Source: Mycobacterium sp. 050128
GTDB taxonomy: Bacteria; Actinomycetota; Actinomycetes; Mycobacteriales; Mycobacteriaceae
DNA length: 64,000 bases
Assembly: GCF_036409155.1 (NCBI RefSeq)
Contig: NZ_JAZGLW010000002.1
Location: 620,001-684,000, forward strand
Direction of reading: 5' to 3'
Position numbers and translations under genes: made by a program. A model generated the notes under the pieces. That model had not been told where the DNA came from, did no database searches, and was given only the letters and a program-made list of their open reading frames with translations. Below, piece by piece: positions 1 through 9,902 of the stretch. Position 1 is the stretch's first letter. Each line of letters begins with the position of its first letter.

Positions 1-1223
1 GTCATGGCCAGCTGGCTGCGTACCTCGGGCCAGGCGGTGAAGGCGAGCAGCGGCAACGGAGTGTGCAGCCGCGCCAGCCGCTTCACCGTGTCGCCGGACT
101 GGGTGAAGGCAACCAGCGCCTTGGCGTCGAGCCGCTCGCCGATGTCGCGGGCGGCATAGGAGATCACCCCGCGTTTGGTGCGCGGCACGTGGGTCAACGG
201 CGGTGCGGCGGTCGAATTGTCCTCCACCGCGCAGATGATTCGCGCCATCGTCCGGACGGCTGCCAGCGGGTACTTCCCCACCGACGTCTCGCCGGACAAC
301 ATCACCGCATCGGCGCCATCGAGCACGGCGTTGGCGACATCGGAAGCCTCGGCGCGGGTCGGGCGCGAATTCTCGATCATCGATTCGAGCATCTGAGTGG
401 CCACGATGACCGGTTTCGCGTTCTCCCGGGCCATTTGGATAGCCCGCTTCTGCACCAGCGGCACCTCTTCGAGCGGCAGCTCGACACCCAGGTCGCCCCG
501 GGCCACCATGATGGCGTCGAAGGCCAGCACGATCGCTTCGAGATTGTCGACGGCTTCCGGCTTCTCCAGCTTGGCGATCACCGGCACCCGCCGACCGATC
601 CGATCCATGACCTCGTGCACCAGTTCGACGTCCGACGGCGAGCGCACGAACGACAGCGCGACCAGGTCGACACCGAGGTCCAGCGCGAAGGTGAGATCGT
701 CGATGTCCTTGTCCGACAAGGCCGGCGCTGACACGTTCATCCCGGGCAGTGACATGCCCTTGTTGTTGCTGACCGGACCACCCTCGACCACGGTGCAGAC
801 GACATCGTCGCCGTCGATGGCCTCGACGATCAGGCCTACCTTGCCGTCATCGACCAGAACCCGATCACCGACCGCAGCGTCCTTGGACAACGTCTTGTAG
901 GTGGTCGATACCCGGTCGTGAGTTCCTTCGCAGTTTTCGACGGTGATCCGGATCGTTTCGCCGTCGGCCCAGTAGGTAGAGCCGGTGGCGAAGCGCCCAA
1001 GCCTGATCTTCGGGCCCTGCAGGTCGGCCAGCACACCGACGGCTCGCCCGGTGGCATCCGAGGCGGCACGTACCCGCTCGTATGCGGCTTTGTGGTCGGC
1101 GTAGTCGCCGTGGCTGAAGTTCATTCGGGCGACGTCCATTCCGGCTTCGACCAGCGCCAGAATCAACTCATCCGATTGGGTTGCAGGGCCAAGGGTGCAG
1201 ACGATCTTCCCGCGTCTACTCAC
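1..1223 (-). CDS. pyk: Pyruvate kinase, partial (3' end outside window)
   Basis: Converts phosphoenolpyruvate and ADP to pyruvate and ATP, the last step of glycolysis, in the cytoplasm. The gene starts at a GTG (1223-1221); the protein opens V-S-R-R-G-K-I-V-C-T-L-G-P-A, the typical pyruvate kinase N-terminus. About 407 of roughly 470 codons are present; the C-terminal effector-side end runs off the left edge. Reading leftwards one sees the substrate-binding loop, the metal-binding MVARGDLG block and the MLESMI and ADVANAV segments expected of the family. Every ORF on the opposite strand here is a shadow. The order pyk - DUF2752 - TM2 - lgt matches Rv1617 to Rv1614. Identity is secure; only the missing end is unknown. 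Confidence 0.95.
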   Translation of the reverse strand, partial: MSRRGKIVCTLGPATQSDELILALVEAGMDVARMNFSHGDYADHKAAYERVRAASDATGRAVGVLADLQGPKIRLGRFATGSTYWADGETIRITVENCEGTHDRVSTTYKTLSKDAAVGDRVLVDDGKVGLIVEAIDGDDVVCTVVEGGPVSNNKGMSLPGMNVSAPALSDKDIDDLTFALDLGVDLVALSFVRSPSDVELVHEVMDRIGRRVPVIAKLEKPEAVDNLEAIVLAFDAIMVARGDLGVELPLEEVPLVQKRAIQMARENAKPVIVATQMLESMIENSRPTRAEASDVANAVLDGADAVMLSGETSVGKYPLAAVRTMARIICAVEDNSTAAPPLTHVPRTKRGVISYAARDIGERLDAKALVAFTQSGDTVKRLARLHTPLPLLAFTAWPEVRSQLAM

Positions 1224-1290
1224 GCCGATCAGCTTAGTCGTGCCGTCGGCTGTCGGGGTGACCCAAAGGTAACCGCGCTGAGCCATCGGA

Positions 1291-1320
1291 AAATCGCCAC
1301 GACGGGCGGCCCGGCGATTT
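1291..1320 (-). terminator. Possible hairpin terminator after the DUF2752 gene
   Basis: A perfect 8-bp inverted repeat (aaatcgcc at 1291-1298, ggcgattt at 1313-1320) lies just past the stop codon of the DUF2752 gene, with a 14-nt GC-rich loop. There is no clear T-tract, which is common for mycobacterial terminators. It sits between that gene and pyk, so it could separate the two transcripts. The fold is seen; the function is inferred. Confidence 0.35.
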
Positions 1321-1328
1321 GCGGTCGA

Positions 1329-1757
1329 CTACCCGCCGAGCATCGTCGGAACCAGCGGAAACCCCGGCATATTGCGCAGCACCGTCCAGACGATCGCCGC
1401 GACCGTGATGGTGATCACCGCCGTCATCGGTAGTGCGCGCCGGCCCAGCCGCCACCGCACCAGCAGCCATACGGCCAAGGCCGGGAGGCCGACGAGCAAG
1501 AAAACGTTGTCGTAGACGCTGGCCGCCAGATGGCCGTGCAGCAGGTCATGCGTCATGCGAAGCCCGCCGCAGAAGGGGCAGTTCCAGCCGGTGAGCCACT
1601 TGAACGGGCAGAGCGGGTACGCCGAATTCGCGTTGTGCGGGTCGACGGATCCGACATAGCCGAGCGCGCCGGCGAACAGGACTCCGGTACCGGCAGCGAT
1701 GTAGCGGCCGTGGCGGTGGCGCTGGTCTCCCGTGCGGGAGGCCGAATCAGGTTCCAT
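1329..1757 (-). CDS. DUF2752 family membrane protein (Rv1616-like)
   Basis: A 142-residue membrane protein of unknown function. The DUF2752 signature is clear: a CPFKWLTGWNCPFCGG block at about residues 50-65 followed by an R-M-T-H segment, with paired cysteines that could bind metal or form a disulphide. There are about three hydrophobic helices (about 18-38, 85-99 and 110-127). The start overlaps the end of the upstream TM2 gene by 11 bp, so the two are probably cotranslated. DUF2752 proteins are often found next to TM2-domain proteins, as here, but no biochemical role is established that I know of. It is the Rv1616 counterpart by position. Confidence 0.85.
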   Translation of the reverse strand: MEPDSASRTGDQRHRHGRYIAAGTGVLFAGALGYVGSVDPHNANSAYPLCPFKWLTGWNCPFCGGLRMTHDLLHGHLAASVYDNVFLLVGLPALAVWLLVRWRLGRRALPMTAVITITVAAIVWTVLRNMPGFPLVPTMLGG

Positions 1758-2148
1758 CGCGTAGTGGTCGGCCCTGCGGATCGTTGACCTTGTCGGTCAG
1801 GATCAGGACGGCGTCGACGATGCTCCAGATCAGACCGACTCCGCAGGTGAGCAGTCCGACGAGTAGTTGCGCGACACCCAGTCCGATGTCGCCGATGTAG
1901 AAGCGGCCGATGCCGCCGATGCCGACCAGGCTGAGCAGCTGCAGCAGTCCGGCGATGGTTTTCGACTTGTCCGAGTACGCCAGTCCCGTCACCGGGTGAC
2001 GGCCGTAGGGTGCCGACGGGTCGTACCCGACGGGGCCGGGATACGGCTGGTATTGCGGGTATGGCGGTGGATATCCCGACGGCTGCGGTGGTGGTGCGCC
2101 GGGGTCCGGGGCAGTGCTCCACGACGGTTCGGTCACGGTGTTCAGCAT
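1747..2148 (-). CDS. TM2 domain membrane protein (Rv1615-like)
   Basis: A 133-residue protein with a proline- and tyrosine-rich N-terminal half (about residues 14-50, PPP/YPPP runs) that is probably disordered and cytoplasmic, followed by a TM2 domain: two hydrophobic helices joined by a short loop containing G-R-F-Y-I-G-D (about 65-118). It overlaps the DUF2752 gene by 11 bp, and its start is 42 bp past the lgt stop. Pro-rich plus TM2 proteins are common in actinobacteria and their function is unknown. The ATG at 2148 could be replaced by an in-frame GTG at 2136. Confidence 0.82.
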   Translation of the reverse strand: MLNTVTEPSWSTAPDPGAPPPQPSGYPPPYPQYQPYPGPVGYDPSAPYGRHPVTGLAYSDKSKTIAGLLQLLSLVGIGGIGRFYIGDIGLGVAQLLVGLLTCGVGLIWSIVDAVLILTDKVNDPQGRPLRDGT

Positions 2149-2190
2149 GCCAGATGAACTGGGTGTACCCCAGCCTCGACGAGTCGTTTG

Positions 2191-3987
2191 CTAGCTGCCG
2201 GGACGCCGGTCGCGGCGGCGCAGCGCCCAGCGGCGCCGAGTTTGGTGGTCGTCGGCGGTGGGCGTGGTCTCCGACGCAGGCTGCTCAGCTGCGGGTTCCT
2301 CGGGCTTCACGTCGACGGCCGCGGTTGACTCCGGCTCGCCTTCTTCGGCCTCCGCGTCTTCTCCGGCAGCCGCTCCGGGTTCGCTGGCCTCCGCCTCGGG
2401 TTCGGCGTTTTCGGGATCAGCGTCCAACTTTTCCGCTTCGGGTTCTTCGGCTTCCGGTTCTTCCGCTTCGGGTTCTTCGGCTTCCGGCTCCTCGGCCTCG
2501 GGCTCTTCGGGCTCTTCGGGCTCTTCGGGCTCCGAGGCTTCAGCCTCAGCGACTTCCGGCTCTTGCGCTTCGGGCTCTTCGGGCTCTTCCGGCTCTTCGG
2601 GCTCTGCCTCGGCTACTTCCTCTTCGGTCTCTTCCGGCTCTTCGGGCTCTTCCGGCTCTGCCTCGGCTACTTCCTCTTCGACCGCCGGCTCCTCGGCCTC
2701 TGCCTCTTCGACTTCCGACTTTTGCGGCTCGGGCTCTGCCTCGGCTACTTGCTCAGCGACTTCCGGCGCCTCCGGCTGCTCTACCTCGGCCGCTTCGGGC
2801 TCTTCGACCTTCGCCTCTTCGACCTCAGCCTCTGGTTCCTCAGCCACCGCCTGAGCGACTTCGGCCTCAGCCTCTGGTTCGTCAGCAATCGCCTCTTCGA
2901 CTTCGGGCTCTTCGGCTTCGGCTTCGGGTCCGACGGTCTCGGCCGCTTCGAGCTCTTCGGGCTCTTCGGGCTTCGCCGTTTCGACTGACTCCGCCGAACC
3001 CGCCGAGCCGGCGTCATCGTCCGCACTGGCCGCAGTCGCCGCCACCGTCGAAGCCGCGGCGACACTGGCGAGTTCCTCCGTCGGCTCGACTTCGGTTTTG
3101 GATTCCGCGTCGTCCGGCTGTTCCTTGCCGCGCAAACTCTCGGGATCCTCGCGGCCCTTCGGCGCCAGAACGATGTAGACGATGGCGCTGATGAACACGA
3201 AAGTCGATGTAAACGAGTTGATCCGGATACCGGCGATGTGGGTGGCGGTGTCGTCACGCAGCAGCTCGACGCAGAAGCGCCCGACACAGTAGAGCGCGAC
3301 GTAGGCCGCAAAGAGCCGTCCGTGACCGATCGCGTAACGCCGGTCGATGTATATCAGGATGCCGAAAACCAATAGGTTCCACAACAATTCGTACAGAAAC
3401 GTCGGTTGAACCACGACCGCGAGCTGCCCCGTCGACACGCCGTCGAGTGAGTGCGGGTCGATGTATCCCGAAGGATCGCGGCGATAGAAGATTTCCAGGC
3501 CCCACGGCAGCGTGGTCTCCCGGCCGTAAAGCTCCTGATTGAAGTAGTTGCCGAGCCGACCGATGGCCTGCGCCAAGATGATTCCCGGGGCGACCGAATC
3601 GAGGAAGGCGGGCAACGGTATTCCGAGCCGCCGGCAACCGATCCATGCTCCGAACACGCCGAGGGTTACCGCACCCCAGATGCCCAGCCCGCCGTCCCAG
3701 ATGCGGAACGCCGCGCCGAACCCGGCACCGCCCGGGCCCCAATACGTCCGCCAATCGGTGGCCAGGTGATACAGCCGGCCGCCGATCAACCCGAACGGCA
3801 CCACCCACAGCGCGATGTCATAAATCACCCCGCGCTGCCCGCCGCGAGCTGCCCAGCGCCGATCGCCGATAATCAGCGCGACCACGATGCCGGTGATGAT
3901 GAACAGCGCGTACGCGCGAATCGGCAACGGACCCAAGTGCCAGACACCTTGCGGTGGGCTGGGGAAATACGTGGGCAACATCGTCAT
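2191..3987 (-). CDS. lgt: Prolipoprotein diacylglyceryl transferase with a long acidic tail
   Basis: Transfers diacylglycerol from phosphatidylglycerol to the lipobox cysteine of prelipoproteins, the first step of lipoprotein maturation, in the inner membrane. Residues 1 to about 275 form the multispanning Lgt core and carry the family signature GRLGNYFNQELYG and the GRLYHLATDW segment. The remaining 320 or so residues are a low-complexity tail of Glu/Pro/Ala repeats (EEPEA-type units) that ends in a short Arg-rich patch. At 598 residues it is far longer than E. coli Lgt (about 290) and longer than the roughly 468-residue H37Rv protein as I remember it. The start overlaps the trpA stop as ATGA, so it is the last gene of the trp operon. 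An ATG two codons downstream is an alternative start. Confidence 0.95.
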   Translation of the reverse strand: MTMLPTYFPSPPQGVWHLGPLPIRAYALFIITGIVVALIIGDRRWAARGGQRGVIYDIALWVVPFGLIGGRLYHLATDWRTYWGPGGAGFGAAFRIWDGGLGIWGAVTLGVFGAWIGCRRLGIPLPAFLDSVAPGIILAQAIGRLGNYFNQELYGRETTLPWGLEIFYRRDPSGYIDPHSLDGVSTGQLAVVVQPTFLYELLWNLLVFGILIYIDRRYAIGHGRLFAAYVALYCVGRFCVELLRDDTATHIAGIRINSFTSTFVFISAIVYIVLAPKGREDPESLRGKEQPDDAESKTEVEPTEELASVAAASTVAATAASADDDAGSAGSAESVETAKPEEPEELEAAETVGPEAEAEEPEVEEAIADEPEAEAEVAQAVAEEPEAEVEEAKVEEPEAAEVEQPEAPEVAEQVAEAEPEPQKSEVEEAEAEEPAVEEEVAEAEPEEPEEPEETEEEVAEAEPEEPEEPEEPEAQEPEVAEAEASEPEEPEEPEEPEAEEPEAEEPEAEEPEAEEPEAEKLDADPENAEPEAEASEPGAAAGEDAEAEEGEPESTAAVDVKPEEPAAEQPASETTPTADDHQTRRRWALRRRDRRPGS

Positions 3988-4790
3988 GATGTCGACACTC
4001 GCACACCTTCGGCCAATTCCTGGGTCAACGCACGCAAGCTCGGCAGACCGTCGGCGAGTGCCGATACCAAGGCCGAACCGACGATGACACCGTCGGCGTA
4101 ACCGCCGATCTGCGCGGCCTGCTCACGCGATCGCACGCCGAGGCCGACGCCAACGGGGATGTCGGACACCGCTTTGACCCTGCGGACCAATTCGGGGGCG
4201 GCGTTCGACACGGCGTCGCGCGCACCGGTCACGCCCATCGTCGAGGCCGCATAGACGAATCCGCGCGATGCCTCGACCGTGGTCACCAGCCGCTGCGGTG
4301 TCGACGAGGGCGCCACCAGGAAGATGCGATCCAGCCGATGCTCCTCGGACGCGGCCATCCACTCTTCGGCTTCGTCGGGGATCAGGTCCGGCGTGATGAG
4401 CCCATGTCCGCCCGCCGATGCGAGGTCCCGCGCGAACGCATCAACCTTGTAGCGCAGCACCGGGTTCCAATACGTCATGACCACCGCATGACCGCCGGCC
4501 ATGCTGATCGCCTCGACCGCGGCCAATGTGTCACGCACGCGCACACCCCCGCGCAACGCGGCCTCGGTGGCCCGGGCGATCGTCGGGCCGTCCATGCCGG
4601 GATCCGAATACGGCACCCCGACTTCGACGAGGTCACAACCCGATTCGACCAGGGCGGTCATCGCGTCCACCGAAGTCGCTATGTCGGGATAACCCGTGGG
4701 CAGGTAGCCGATCAGCGCGGCCCGGTTTTCGGCCCGACACGCCTCGAAAAGCGGTGCCAGCCTGCTGGCGTGGCTTTGCTCCACCGTCAT
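3984..4790 (-). CDS. trpA: Tryptophan synthase alpha chain
   Basis: Cleaves indole-3-glycerol phosphate to indole and glyceraldehyde 3-phosphate and passes indole to TrpB through the alpha2-beta2 tunnel. It is 268 residues, the usual length. The catalytic glutamate lies in VEVGVPYSDPGMDGP (about residue 50) and the catalytic aspartate in GLITPDLIPDE; the phosphate-binding glycines are in the C-terminal VGLGVRS and VIVGSA motifs. I place the start at the ATG at 4790, which shares one base with the trpB stop (TGATG), rather than the in-frame ATG at 4823 that would run back into trpB. Its stop overlaps the lgt start. Confidence 0.96.
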   Translation of the reverse strand: MTVEQSHASRLAPLFEACRAENRAALIGYLPTGYPDIATSVDAMTALVESGCDLVEVGVPYSDPGMDGPTIARATEAALRGGVRVRDTLAAVEAISMAGGHAVVMTYWNPVLRYKVDAFARDLASAGGHGLITPDLIPDEAEEWMAASEEHRLDRIFLVAPSSTPQRLVTTVEASRGFVYAASTMGVTGARDAVSNAAPELVRRVKAVSDIPVGVGLGVRSREQAAQIGGYADGVIVGSALVSALADGLPSLRALTQELAEGVRVSTS

Positions 4791-6058
4791 CACTTGTCCT
4801 GGGAGTCCATCAGGCCGAACCATTTCGCGGCCGTCTCGACATCCTTGTCACCGCGGCCCGACAGATTCACCACAATGACTGCGCCGCTGCCCAATTCATT
4901 GCCGAGCTTGACCGCACCGGCGACTGCGTGGGCGGATTCGATGGCCGGGATGATGCCCTCGGTCCGGCACAGTAGACGAAACGCGTCCATCGCCTCGGCG
5001 TCGGTGATCGGCCGGTATTCGGCGCGCCCGGTCTCCCGCAGCCACGCGTGCTCCGGGCCCACTCCCGGGTAGTCCAAACCCGCTGAGATCGAATGGGATT
5101 CGATCGTCTGGCCGTCCTCGTCCTGCAGCAGATAGGAGAACGACCCCTGAAAGGCCCCCGGTGAACCGCCGCTGAATGTCGCCGCGTGCCTGCCGGTCTC
5201 GACGCCATCGCCCGCTGCCTCGTAACCAATCAGCCGCACGCCCGGGTCGTCGATGAAGGCGTGGAAGATGCCGATGGCGTTGGACCCGCCGCCGACGCAG
5301 GCCGTGACGGCGTCGGGCAACCGGCCCGCCTGCGCCTGGATCTGCGCGCGCGCCTCCAGCCCGATGATGCGCTGGAAATCGCGGACCATCGTCGGGAAGG
5401 GGTGCGGGCCCGCCGCCGTGCCGAAGCAGTAGTAGGTGTTGTCGGCATTGGTGACCCAATCCCGGAACGCCTCGTTGATGGCGTCTTTCAACGTTTGCGA
5501 ACCCGTGTCGACCGAGACGACCTCGGCGCCCAACAGCCGCATCCGCGCCACGTTGAGCGCTTGGCGCGCGGTATCGACCGCGCCCATGTAGATCACGCAC
5601 TCCAGACCGAGCAATGCGCAGGCGGTGGCCGTCGCCACGCCGTGCTGCCCGGCGCCGGTCTCGGCGATCACCCGGTTCTTGCCCATCCTCTTGGCCAGCA
5701 ACGCCTGGCCGAGCACGTTGTTGATCTTGTGAGAACCGGTGTGGTTCAAGTCTTCTCGCTTGAGGAAGATGCGTGCCGAATTGGCGTGTTCGCTCAAGCG
5801 GGTGGCCTCGTAGAGGGGTGACGGCCGGCCCGCATAGTTGGCCTGCAAGTCGTCCAGCAGATCCAGGAAGTCCGGATTGACGCGTTCCTTCTCGTAGGCC
5901 GCGGTGACTTCTTCGATCACCGCCATCAACGCCTCGGCGACGTAGCGGCCACCGTACACACCGAAATGTCCACCCGAGTCAGGGTCGTGTCGGGTGGGTT
6001 CGGAAATGGCCGCGCTCGCAAGCGGAAGGGCGGGGCGAGTGAGATCCACCATCACCAA
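4790..6058 (-). CDS. trpB: Tryptophan synthase beta chain
   Basis: PLP enzyme that condenses indole with L-serine to give L-tryptophan. It is about 422 residues. The PLP lysine is K111 in [11 protein letters not shown]; the phosphate cup GGGSNAIG and the catalytic glutamate region ETGAGQHG are intact. The gene sits 54 bp downstream of trpC and overlaps trpA by one base, so the alpha and beta chains are probably made in step. The first codons (M-V-M-V-D) offer two ATG starts, 6058 and 6052, and the choice is not settled by sequence. Confidence 0.96.
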   Translation of the reverse strand: MVMVDLTRPALPLASAAISEPTRHDPDSGGHFGVYGGRYVAEALMAVIEEVTAAYEKERVNPDFLDLLDDLQANYAGRPSPLYEATRLSEHANSARIFLKREDLNHTGSHKINNVLGQALLAKRMGKNRVIAETGAGQHGVATATACALLGLECVIYMGAVDTARQALNVARMRLLGAEVVSVDTGSQTLKDAINEAFRDWVTNADNTYYCFGTAAGPHPFPTMVRDFQRIIGLEARAQIQAQAGRLPDAVTACVGGGSNAIGIFHAFIDDPGVRLIGYEAAGDGVETGRHAATFSGGSPGAFQGSFSYLLQDEDGQTIESHSISAGLDYPGVGPEHAWLRETGRAEYRPITDAEAMDAFRLLCRTEGIIPAIESAHAVAGAVKLGNELGSGAVIVVNLSGRGDKDVETAAKWFGLMDSQDK

Positions 6059-6112
6059 TGCTCAACGCGGGGATGGCTCATGGGGTTCAACGTTTCAACG
6101 CAGGGGCTCTGA

Positions 6113-6931
6113 CTAACGAGCCGGTTTCGGACAGGACGGATGGGTACCCGCGGTCACCAGATCGGCGACGGCGGCACGCGGGTCGCCACTTTTGACCAGA
6201 CCCTCACCGACGAGGACGGCATCAGCGCCGGCACCGGCGTACGCCAACAGGTCCGCGGTACCCCGCACACCGGATTCGGCGATCCTGATCACCTTGCTGG
6301 GCAGTCCGGGTGCGATCCGCGAAAAGCTATCCCGGTCCACCTCCAGCGTCTTGAGATCGCGGGCATTGACCCCGATCACGTTGGCGCCGGCCTTGAGTGC
6401 GCGGTCCGCCTCTTCTTCGGTGTGAACCTCGACAAGCGCTGTCATGCCGAGTGATTCGGTGCGGTCCAGCATTGCCGCCAGCGCCGACTGCTCCAAGGCG
6501 GCGACGATCAGCAGCAACATGTCGGCGCCGTGCGCACGCGCCTCGTGAATCTGATACGGCTGCACCACAAAGTCTTTGCGCAACACCGGAATCGACACCG
6601 CGGCCCGAACCGCATCCAGGTCGTCGAGCGAGCCGTTGAAACGCCGCTCCTCGGTCAAGACACTGATAATGCGGGCACCGCCGTCTTCGTAGGCCTGAGC
6701 CAGCTTCGCCGGATCGACAATGGGCGCCAACGAACCCGCCGACGGACTCGCGCGCTTCACCTCGGCGATGACGCCGATCCCCGGCTCGCGCAGGGCGGCC
6801 ATCACATCCAGAGGCGGGGGCGCTGCGGCGGCGGCCGCTTTGATCTCGGGAAGAGGAATACGCGCTTCGCGCGCGGCAACATCGGCCCGGACTCCCTCAA
6901 GGATGGAGTCAAGGACAGTCGCCGGACTCAT
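6113..6931 (-). CDS. trpC: Indole-3-glycerol phosphate synthase
   Basis: Closes the indole ring by decarboxylating 1-(2-carboxyphenylamino)-1-deoxyribulose 5-phosphate. It is a 272-residue TIM barrel with the motifs [20 protein letters not shown] (catalytic lysine) and [10 protein letters not shown] use the ATG at 6931, which has a purine-rich ribosome site (aaggga) 10 nt upstream and gives the same length I recall for M. tuberculosis TrpC; the longer in-frame ORF to 7090 covers the intergenic gap and has no family match. It is a stand-alone TrpC with no TrpF domain fused, consistent with PriA doing that step. Confidence 0.95.
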   Translation of the reverse strand: MSPATVLDSILEGVRADVAAREARIPLPEIKAAAAAAPPPLDVMAALREPGIGVIAEVKRASPSAGSLAPIVDPAKLAQAYEDGGARIISVLTEERRFNGSLDDLDAVRAAVSIPVLRKDFVVQPYQIHEARAHGADMLLLIVAALEQSALAAMLDRTESLGMTALVEVHTEEEADRALKAGANVIGVNARDLKTLEVDRDSFSRIAPGLPSKVIRIAESGVRGTADLLAYAGAGADAVLVGEGLVKSGDPRAAVADLVTAGTHPSCPKPAR

Positions 6932-7034
6932 ACCTGTCGTTTCCCTTCTACAGCCATACAGACGGTCACCTAACCGGTTCCGAGCCGATTTCGACGACGT
7001 CAATGAAGGGTAGCGACCGTCGGCTCGCGACCCG

Positions 7035-7703
7035 TCACCGACCCTCGGTGTCAGACTCGCGGGGCCGATCAGTCGGGTCATGCCCCTCATCGAGTGCGTC
7101 CCAGATCATCCGCTCCGACATCTCTGGCGCCCCCGGCTCCTCCAGCATCGCCCCGTCGGCCCCTTCGCGTCTCGCAATTGAGCGGCGGGTCGCCGGCGCG
7201 GCGTATTTTTTCGTCCCGCCCCGGGCCGTCATCGCCGACCTCATCAACAGGACGGCGGCGATCAACGTGCACACCGCCGCACCCACCGCGAACCCGGCGC
7301 CGGCGTACCGCCGCTCGCTGCCCACCAGCGTCAGCAGCGAAATGTGGGCAAGTTCGGATCCTCGCACCGCCACATCCGGCAGCACCCACAGGCTGACGCC
7401 CAGATAGCCGATCGCCAGGCTGATCACGGCGAGCAGCCCGGCCAGCGCCCGCAGCGCCCAGCCACGCACCGCCAGCGCCGCCACCGCGGTGGCCAGCATC
7501 AGCAGCGCCGACGGCAGCAGGGCCGTCGACCAGGCCGCACCTGCCAGGATCACTTCCTTCGGCGGCCCCAGCCCGTCGAACGACCGGATCACAACCCACG
7601 GCAGTCGCGAGGCGGTCCACAGCAGGCCCGCGGCGATGACCAGCAGCAGCTGGGCAATGCCGATCGTCAGCCGGGCCCGCCGGTCCGGCGGGGCATCAGC
7701 CAT
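7035..7703 (-). CDS. Trp-operon associated membrane protein (TIGR02234 type, Rv1610-like)
   Basis: A 222-residue protein with four predicted membrane helices (about 13-33, 54-76, 83-105 and 135-155) and a charged C-terminal tail. It matches the conserved actinobacterial membrane protein found between trpE and trpC; its function is unknown. The ATG at 7703 overlaps the trpE stop by 8 bp and gives a compact protein beginning M-A-D-A-P-P; an in-frame ATG at 7751 would overlap trpE much more. Its constant place in the trp operon suggests a link to tryptophan or indole handling or transport, but that is inference only. Confidence 0.85.
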   Translation of the reverse strand: MADAPPDRRARLTIGIAQLLLVIAAGLLWTASRLPWVVIRSFDGLGPPKEVILAGAAWSTALLPSALLMLATAVAALAVRGWALRALAGLLAVISLAIGYLGVSLWVLPDVAVRGSELAHISLLTLVGSERRYAGAGFAVGAAVCTLIAAVLLMRSAMTARGGTKKYAAPATRRSIARREGADGAMLEEPGAPEMSERMIWDALDEGHDPTDRPRESDTEGR

Positions 7704-9258
7704 TGCGGGCGGCATCCGGGGCGCTGAGCGTCTGCGCCGCGGCGATGGCATTCAGCACCGCGCGCGCCTTGTTGCTCGCCTCGGTGTACTCATAAGGACC
7801 GTTGGAGTCGGCCACTACCCCGCCGCCGGCCTGCACATAGGCGGTGCCATTGCGGATCAGCGCCGTGCGAATGGCGATCGCGAAGTCCGCGTTGCCGGCG
7901 AAGTCGAGGTACCCGAGCACGCCGCCGTATACGCCGCGGCGTGTCTTCTCCACCTCTTCGATCAGCTCCATGGCCCGCACCTTGGGCGCTCCGGACAGCG
8001 TGCCGGCCGGGAAACAGGCCGTGACGGCGTCCAAGGCGGTGCGGCCCTCGCCGAGCAGGCCGGTCACCGTGGAGACCAGGTGCATGACGTGGCTGTAGCG
8101 CTCGATGTGGCTGTAATCCTCGACGCGGACCGTGCCGGGCGTGCAGACCCGGCCGAGGTCGTTGCGGCCGAGGTCGACCAGCATCAAGTGCTCGGCGCGT
8201 TCCTTGTCGTCGGACAGCAGCTCCTTTTCCAGCAGCTGATCTTCTTCCTCGTTCTGTCCGCGCCACCGGGTACCGGCGATCGGATGCGTCGTCGCGCGGC
8301 CGTCGGCGACGGTGACGAGTGCCTCGGGACTGGATCCGACGATCGAAAAGTCAGTCGCACCAGCACTATTCGGCACATGCAGCAAGTACATGTAGGGGCT
8401 GGGGTTGGTCACTCGCAGAATCCGGTAGACGTCGATCGGGTCGACGTCGGTGTCCATTTCGAAGCGCTGCGAGGGGACCACCTGGAAGGCTTCACCGGCC
8501 GCAATCTGGTCGACGAGATAGTCGACGATCTTCCCGTATTCGTCGACCGTGCGCTGCGCTCGATAGTTGGGCTCGGGCTTGCTGAAGGTGGCCACCGTCG
8601 ACGGCAGCGGCTGGCCCAGCGCCTCGGTCATCACATCCAGGCGCGCCACGGCGTCGTCGTAGGCCTCGTCGACCCGCTCGTCGGTGCCGTTCCAGTTCAC
8701 CGCGTTGGCGATCAGCGTGATCGTGCCCTCGTGATGGTCGACCGCCGCGACATCCGTGGCGAGCAGCATCAGCATGTCCGGTAGCTGCAGGTCGTCGACG
8801 GCCATTTCCGGCAGGCGTTCCAGGCGCCGCACCATGTCGTAGGCGAAGAACCCGACCAGGCCACCCGACAGCGGCGGAAGCCCCGGCTCGGACTGGCTAG
8901 AGGCCTGACTGGTTTGCCGAGTGGACAGCAGCTCCAAGGTGGCCTGCAGCGCCTCGAGGGGATCGCCACCGGTCGGCGCGTCCTGCGGAACCGCACCCAA
9001 CCACACCGCTTCGCCGTCGCGCACTGTCAGCGCTGAGGGTGCACCGGCTCCGATGAACGACCATCGCGACCACGATCGGCCGTTCTCGGCGGACTCCAGC
9101 AAGAACGTGCCGGGTCGATTGGCGGCCAGCTTGCGATATGCCGACAGCGGCGTCTCGCTGTCAGCCAAGACCTTCCGGGTCACCGGAACAAAGCGGTGCG
9201 CCGCCGCGAGCAGGCGAAATTCCTCCCGTGAGGTCGTGTCGGCGAGGTGTGGGTGCAC
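7696..9258 (-). CDS. trpE: Anthranilate synthase component I
   Basis: Converts chorismate to anthranilate, the committed step of tryptophan synthesis, using ammonia from a separate TrpG not present here. It is 520 residues. The N-terminal part carries the [15 protein letters not shown] feedback-binding type segment; the C-terminal chorismate-binding half carries [19 protein letters not shown] and [15 protein letters not shown] choose the GTG at 9258 (V-H-P-H-L), preceded by GAGGAT at a proper distance, because the in-frame extension to 9435 is a low-complexity run through the promoter shared with the divergent peroxiredoxin gene. It is the first gene of the trp cluster. Confidence 0.95.
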   Translation of the reverse strand: MHPHLADTTSREEFRLLAAAHRFVPVTRKVLADSETPLSAYRKLAANRPGTFLLESAENGRSWSRWSFIGAGAPSALTVRDGEAVWLGAVPQDAPTGGDPLEALQATLELLSTRQTSQASSQSEPGLPPLSGGLVGFFAYDMVRRLERLPEMAVDDLQLPDMLMLLATDVAAVDHHEGTITLIANAVNWNGTDERVDEAYDDAVARLDVMTEALGQPLPSTVATFSKPEPNYRAQRTVDEYGKIVDYLVDQIAAGEAFQVVPSQRFEMDTDVDPIDVYRILRVTNPSPYMYLLHVPNSAGATDFSIVGSSPEALVTVADGRATTHPIAGTRWRGQNEEEDQLLEKELLSDDKERAEHLMLVDLGRNDLGRVCTPGTVRVEDYSHIERYSHVMHLVSTVTGLLGEGRTALDAVTACFPAGTLSGAPKVRAMELIEEVEKTRRGVYGGVLGYLDFAGNADFAIAIRTALIRNGTAYVQAGGGVVADSNGPYEYTEASNKARAVLNAIAAAQTLSAPDAARNG

Positions 9259-9297
9259 CAAACCATCCTCGCAGATCCGGGTCGGCGGCTCGCGCGA

Positions 9298-9323
9298 GCT
9301 GGGGGCACCTCCCGCTTGCGGGG
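9298..9323. repeat. GC palindrome in the trpE leader, possible mycobacterial repeat
   Basis: Between the divergent trpE and peroxiredoxin genes lies gggggcacct followed by the perfect hairpin cccgc-tt-gcggg (9311-9322). I recall this string recurring across slow-growing mycobacterial genomes, but I see only this one copy here. It falls in the trpE 5' leader, so it could affect expression; nothing resembling a Trp-rich leader peptide accompanies it. Confidence 0.35.
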
Positions 9324-9418
9324 AAACACCACGGCGACTTTCAGCCCGATTTTCCGCCGTGCGGTTACGCTCGCGGCCCGGCAACACCTGGTGGGCGATC
9401 GGGCGTAGCCTGACGCCC

Positions 9419-9883
9419 ATGAAAACTGGTGACACGGTGGCCGACTTCGAACTTCCCGATCAGACCGGAACGCCCCGCAAGCTCAGCGCCCTGCTTGCCG
9501 ACGGCCCCGTGGTGCTGTTCTTCTACCCCGCGGCAATGACTCCTGGGTGCACCAAGGAAGCCTGCCATTTCCGGGACCTGGCCGCCGAATTCGCGGCGGT
9601 CGGCGCCAACCGCGTCGGCATCAGCACCGATGCCGTGCAGAAGCAGGCCAAGTTCGCCGACAAGGAAAGCTTCGACTACCCGCTGCTGTCTGACACCGAA
9701 GGCACGGTGGCCGCGCAGTTCGGCGTCAAGCGTGGTCTGCTCGGCAAGTTGATGCCGGTCAAGCGCACGACGTTCGTGATCGACACCGATCGCAAGGTGC
9801 TCAACGTGATTTCCAGCGAGTTCAGCATGGACACCCACGCCGACCAGGCACTGCAGACCCTGCGGGCACGTTCGTCGGCGTAA
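9419..9883 (+). CDS. bcpB: Thiol peroxidase of the BCP/AhpC family (Rv1608c-like)
   Basis: A 154-residue peroxiredoxin that reduces hydroperoxides. The thioredoxin-like fold is recognisable, with the peroxidatic cysteine in [15 protein letters not shown] (about residues 34-48). The second cysteine five residues later is the resolving position of the classic BCP type. The real start is the ATG at 9419 (M-K-T-G-D), not the long upstream in-frame extension, which is the trpE antisense strand. It is transcribed divergently from trpE and convergently with the antiporter gene, so it is probably a single-gene unit. Confidence 0.93.
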   Translation: MKTGDTVADFELPDQTGTPRKLSALLADGPVVLFFYPAAMTPGCTKEACHFRDLAAEFAAVGANRVGISTDAVQKQAKFADKESFDYPLLSDTEGTVAAQFGVKRGLLGKLMPVKRTTFVIDTDRKVLNVISSEFSMDTHADQALQTLRARSSA

Positions 9884-9902
9884 TCGCTTGCGCTGCTTGC
9901 GG

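Noticed and set aside
2258..2854. Ser/Gly-rich plus-strand ORF opposite the lgt tail
   Set aside because: It is the mirror of the Glu/Pro/Ala repeats in another frame; the minus-strand frame continues a real enzyme.
9259..9418. Trp attenuator or leader peptide before trpE
   Set aside because: No short ORF with adjacent Trp codons and no alternative terminator pair is visible.
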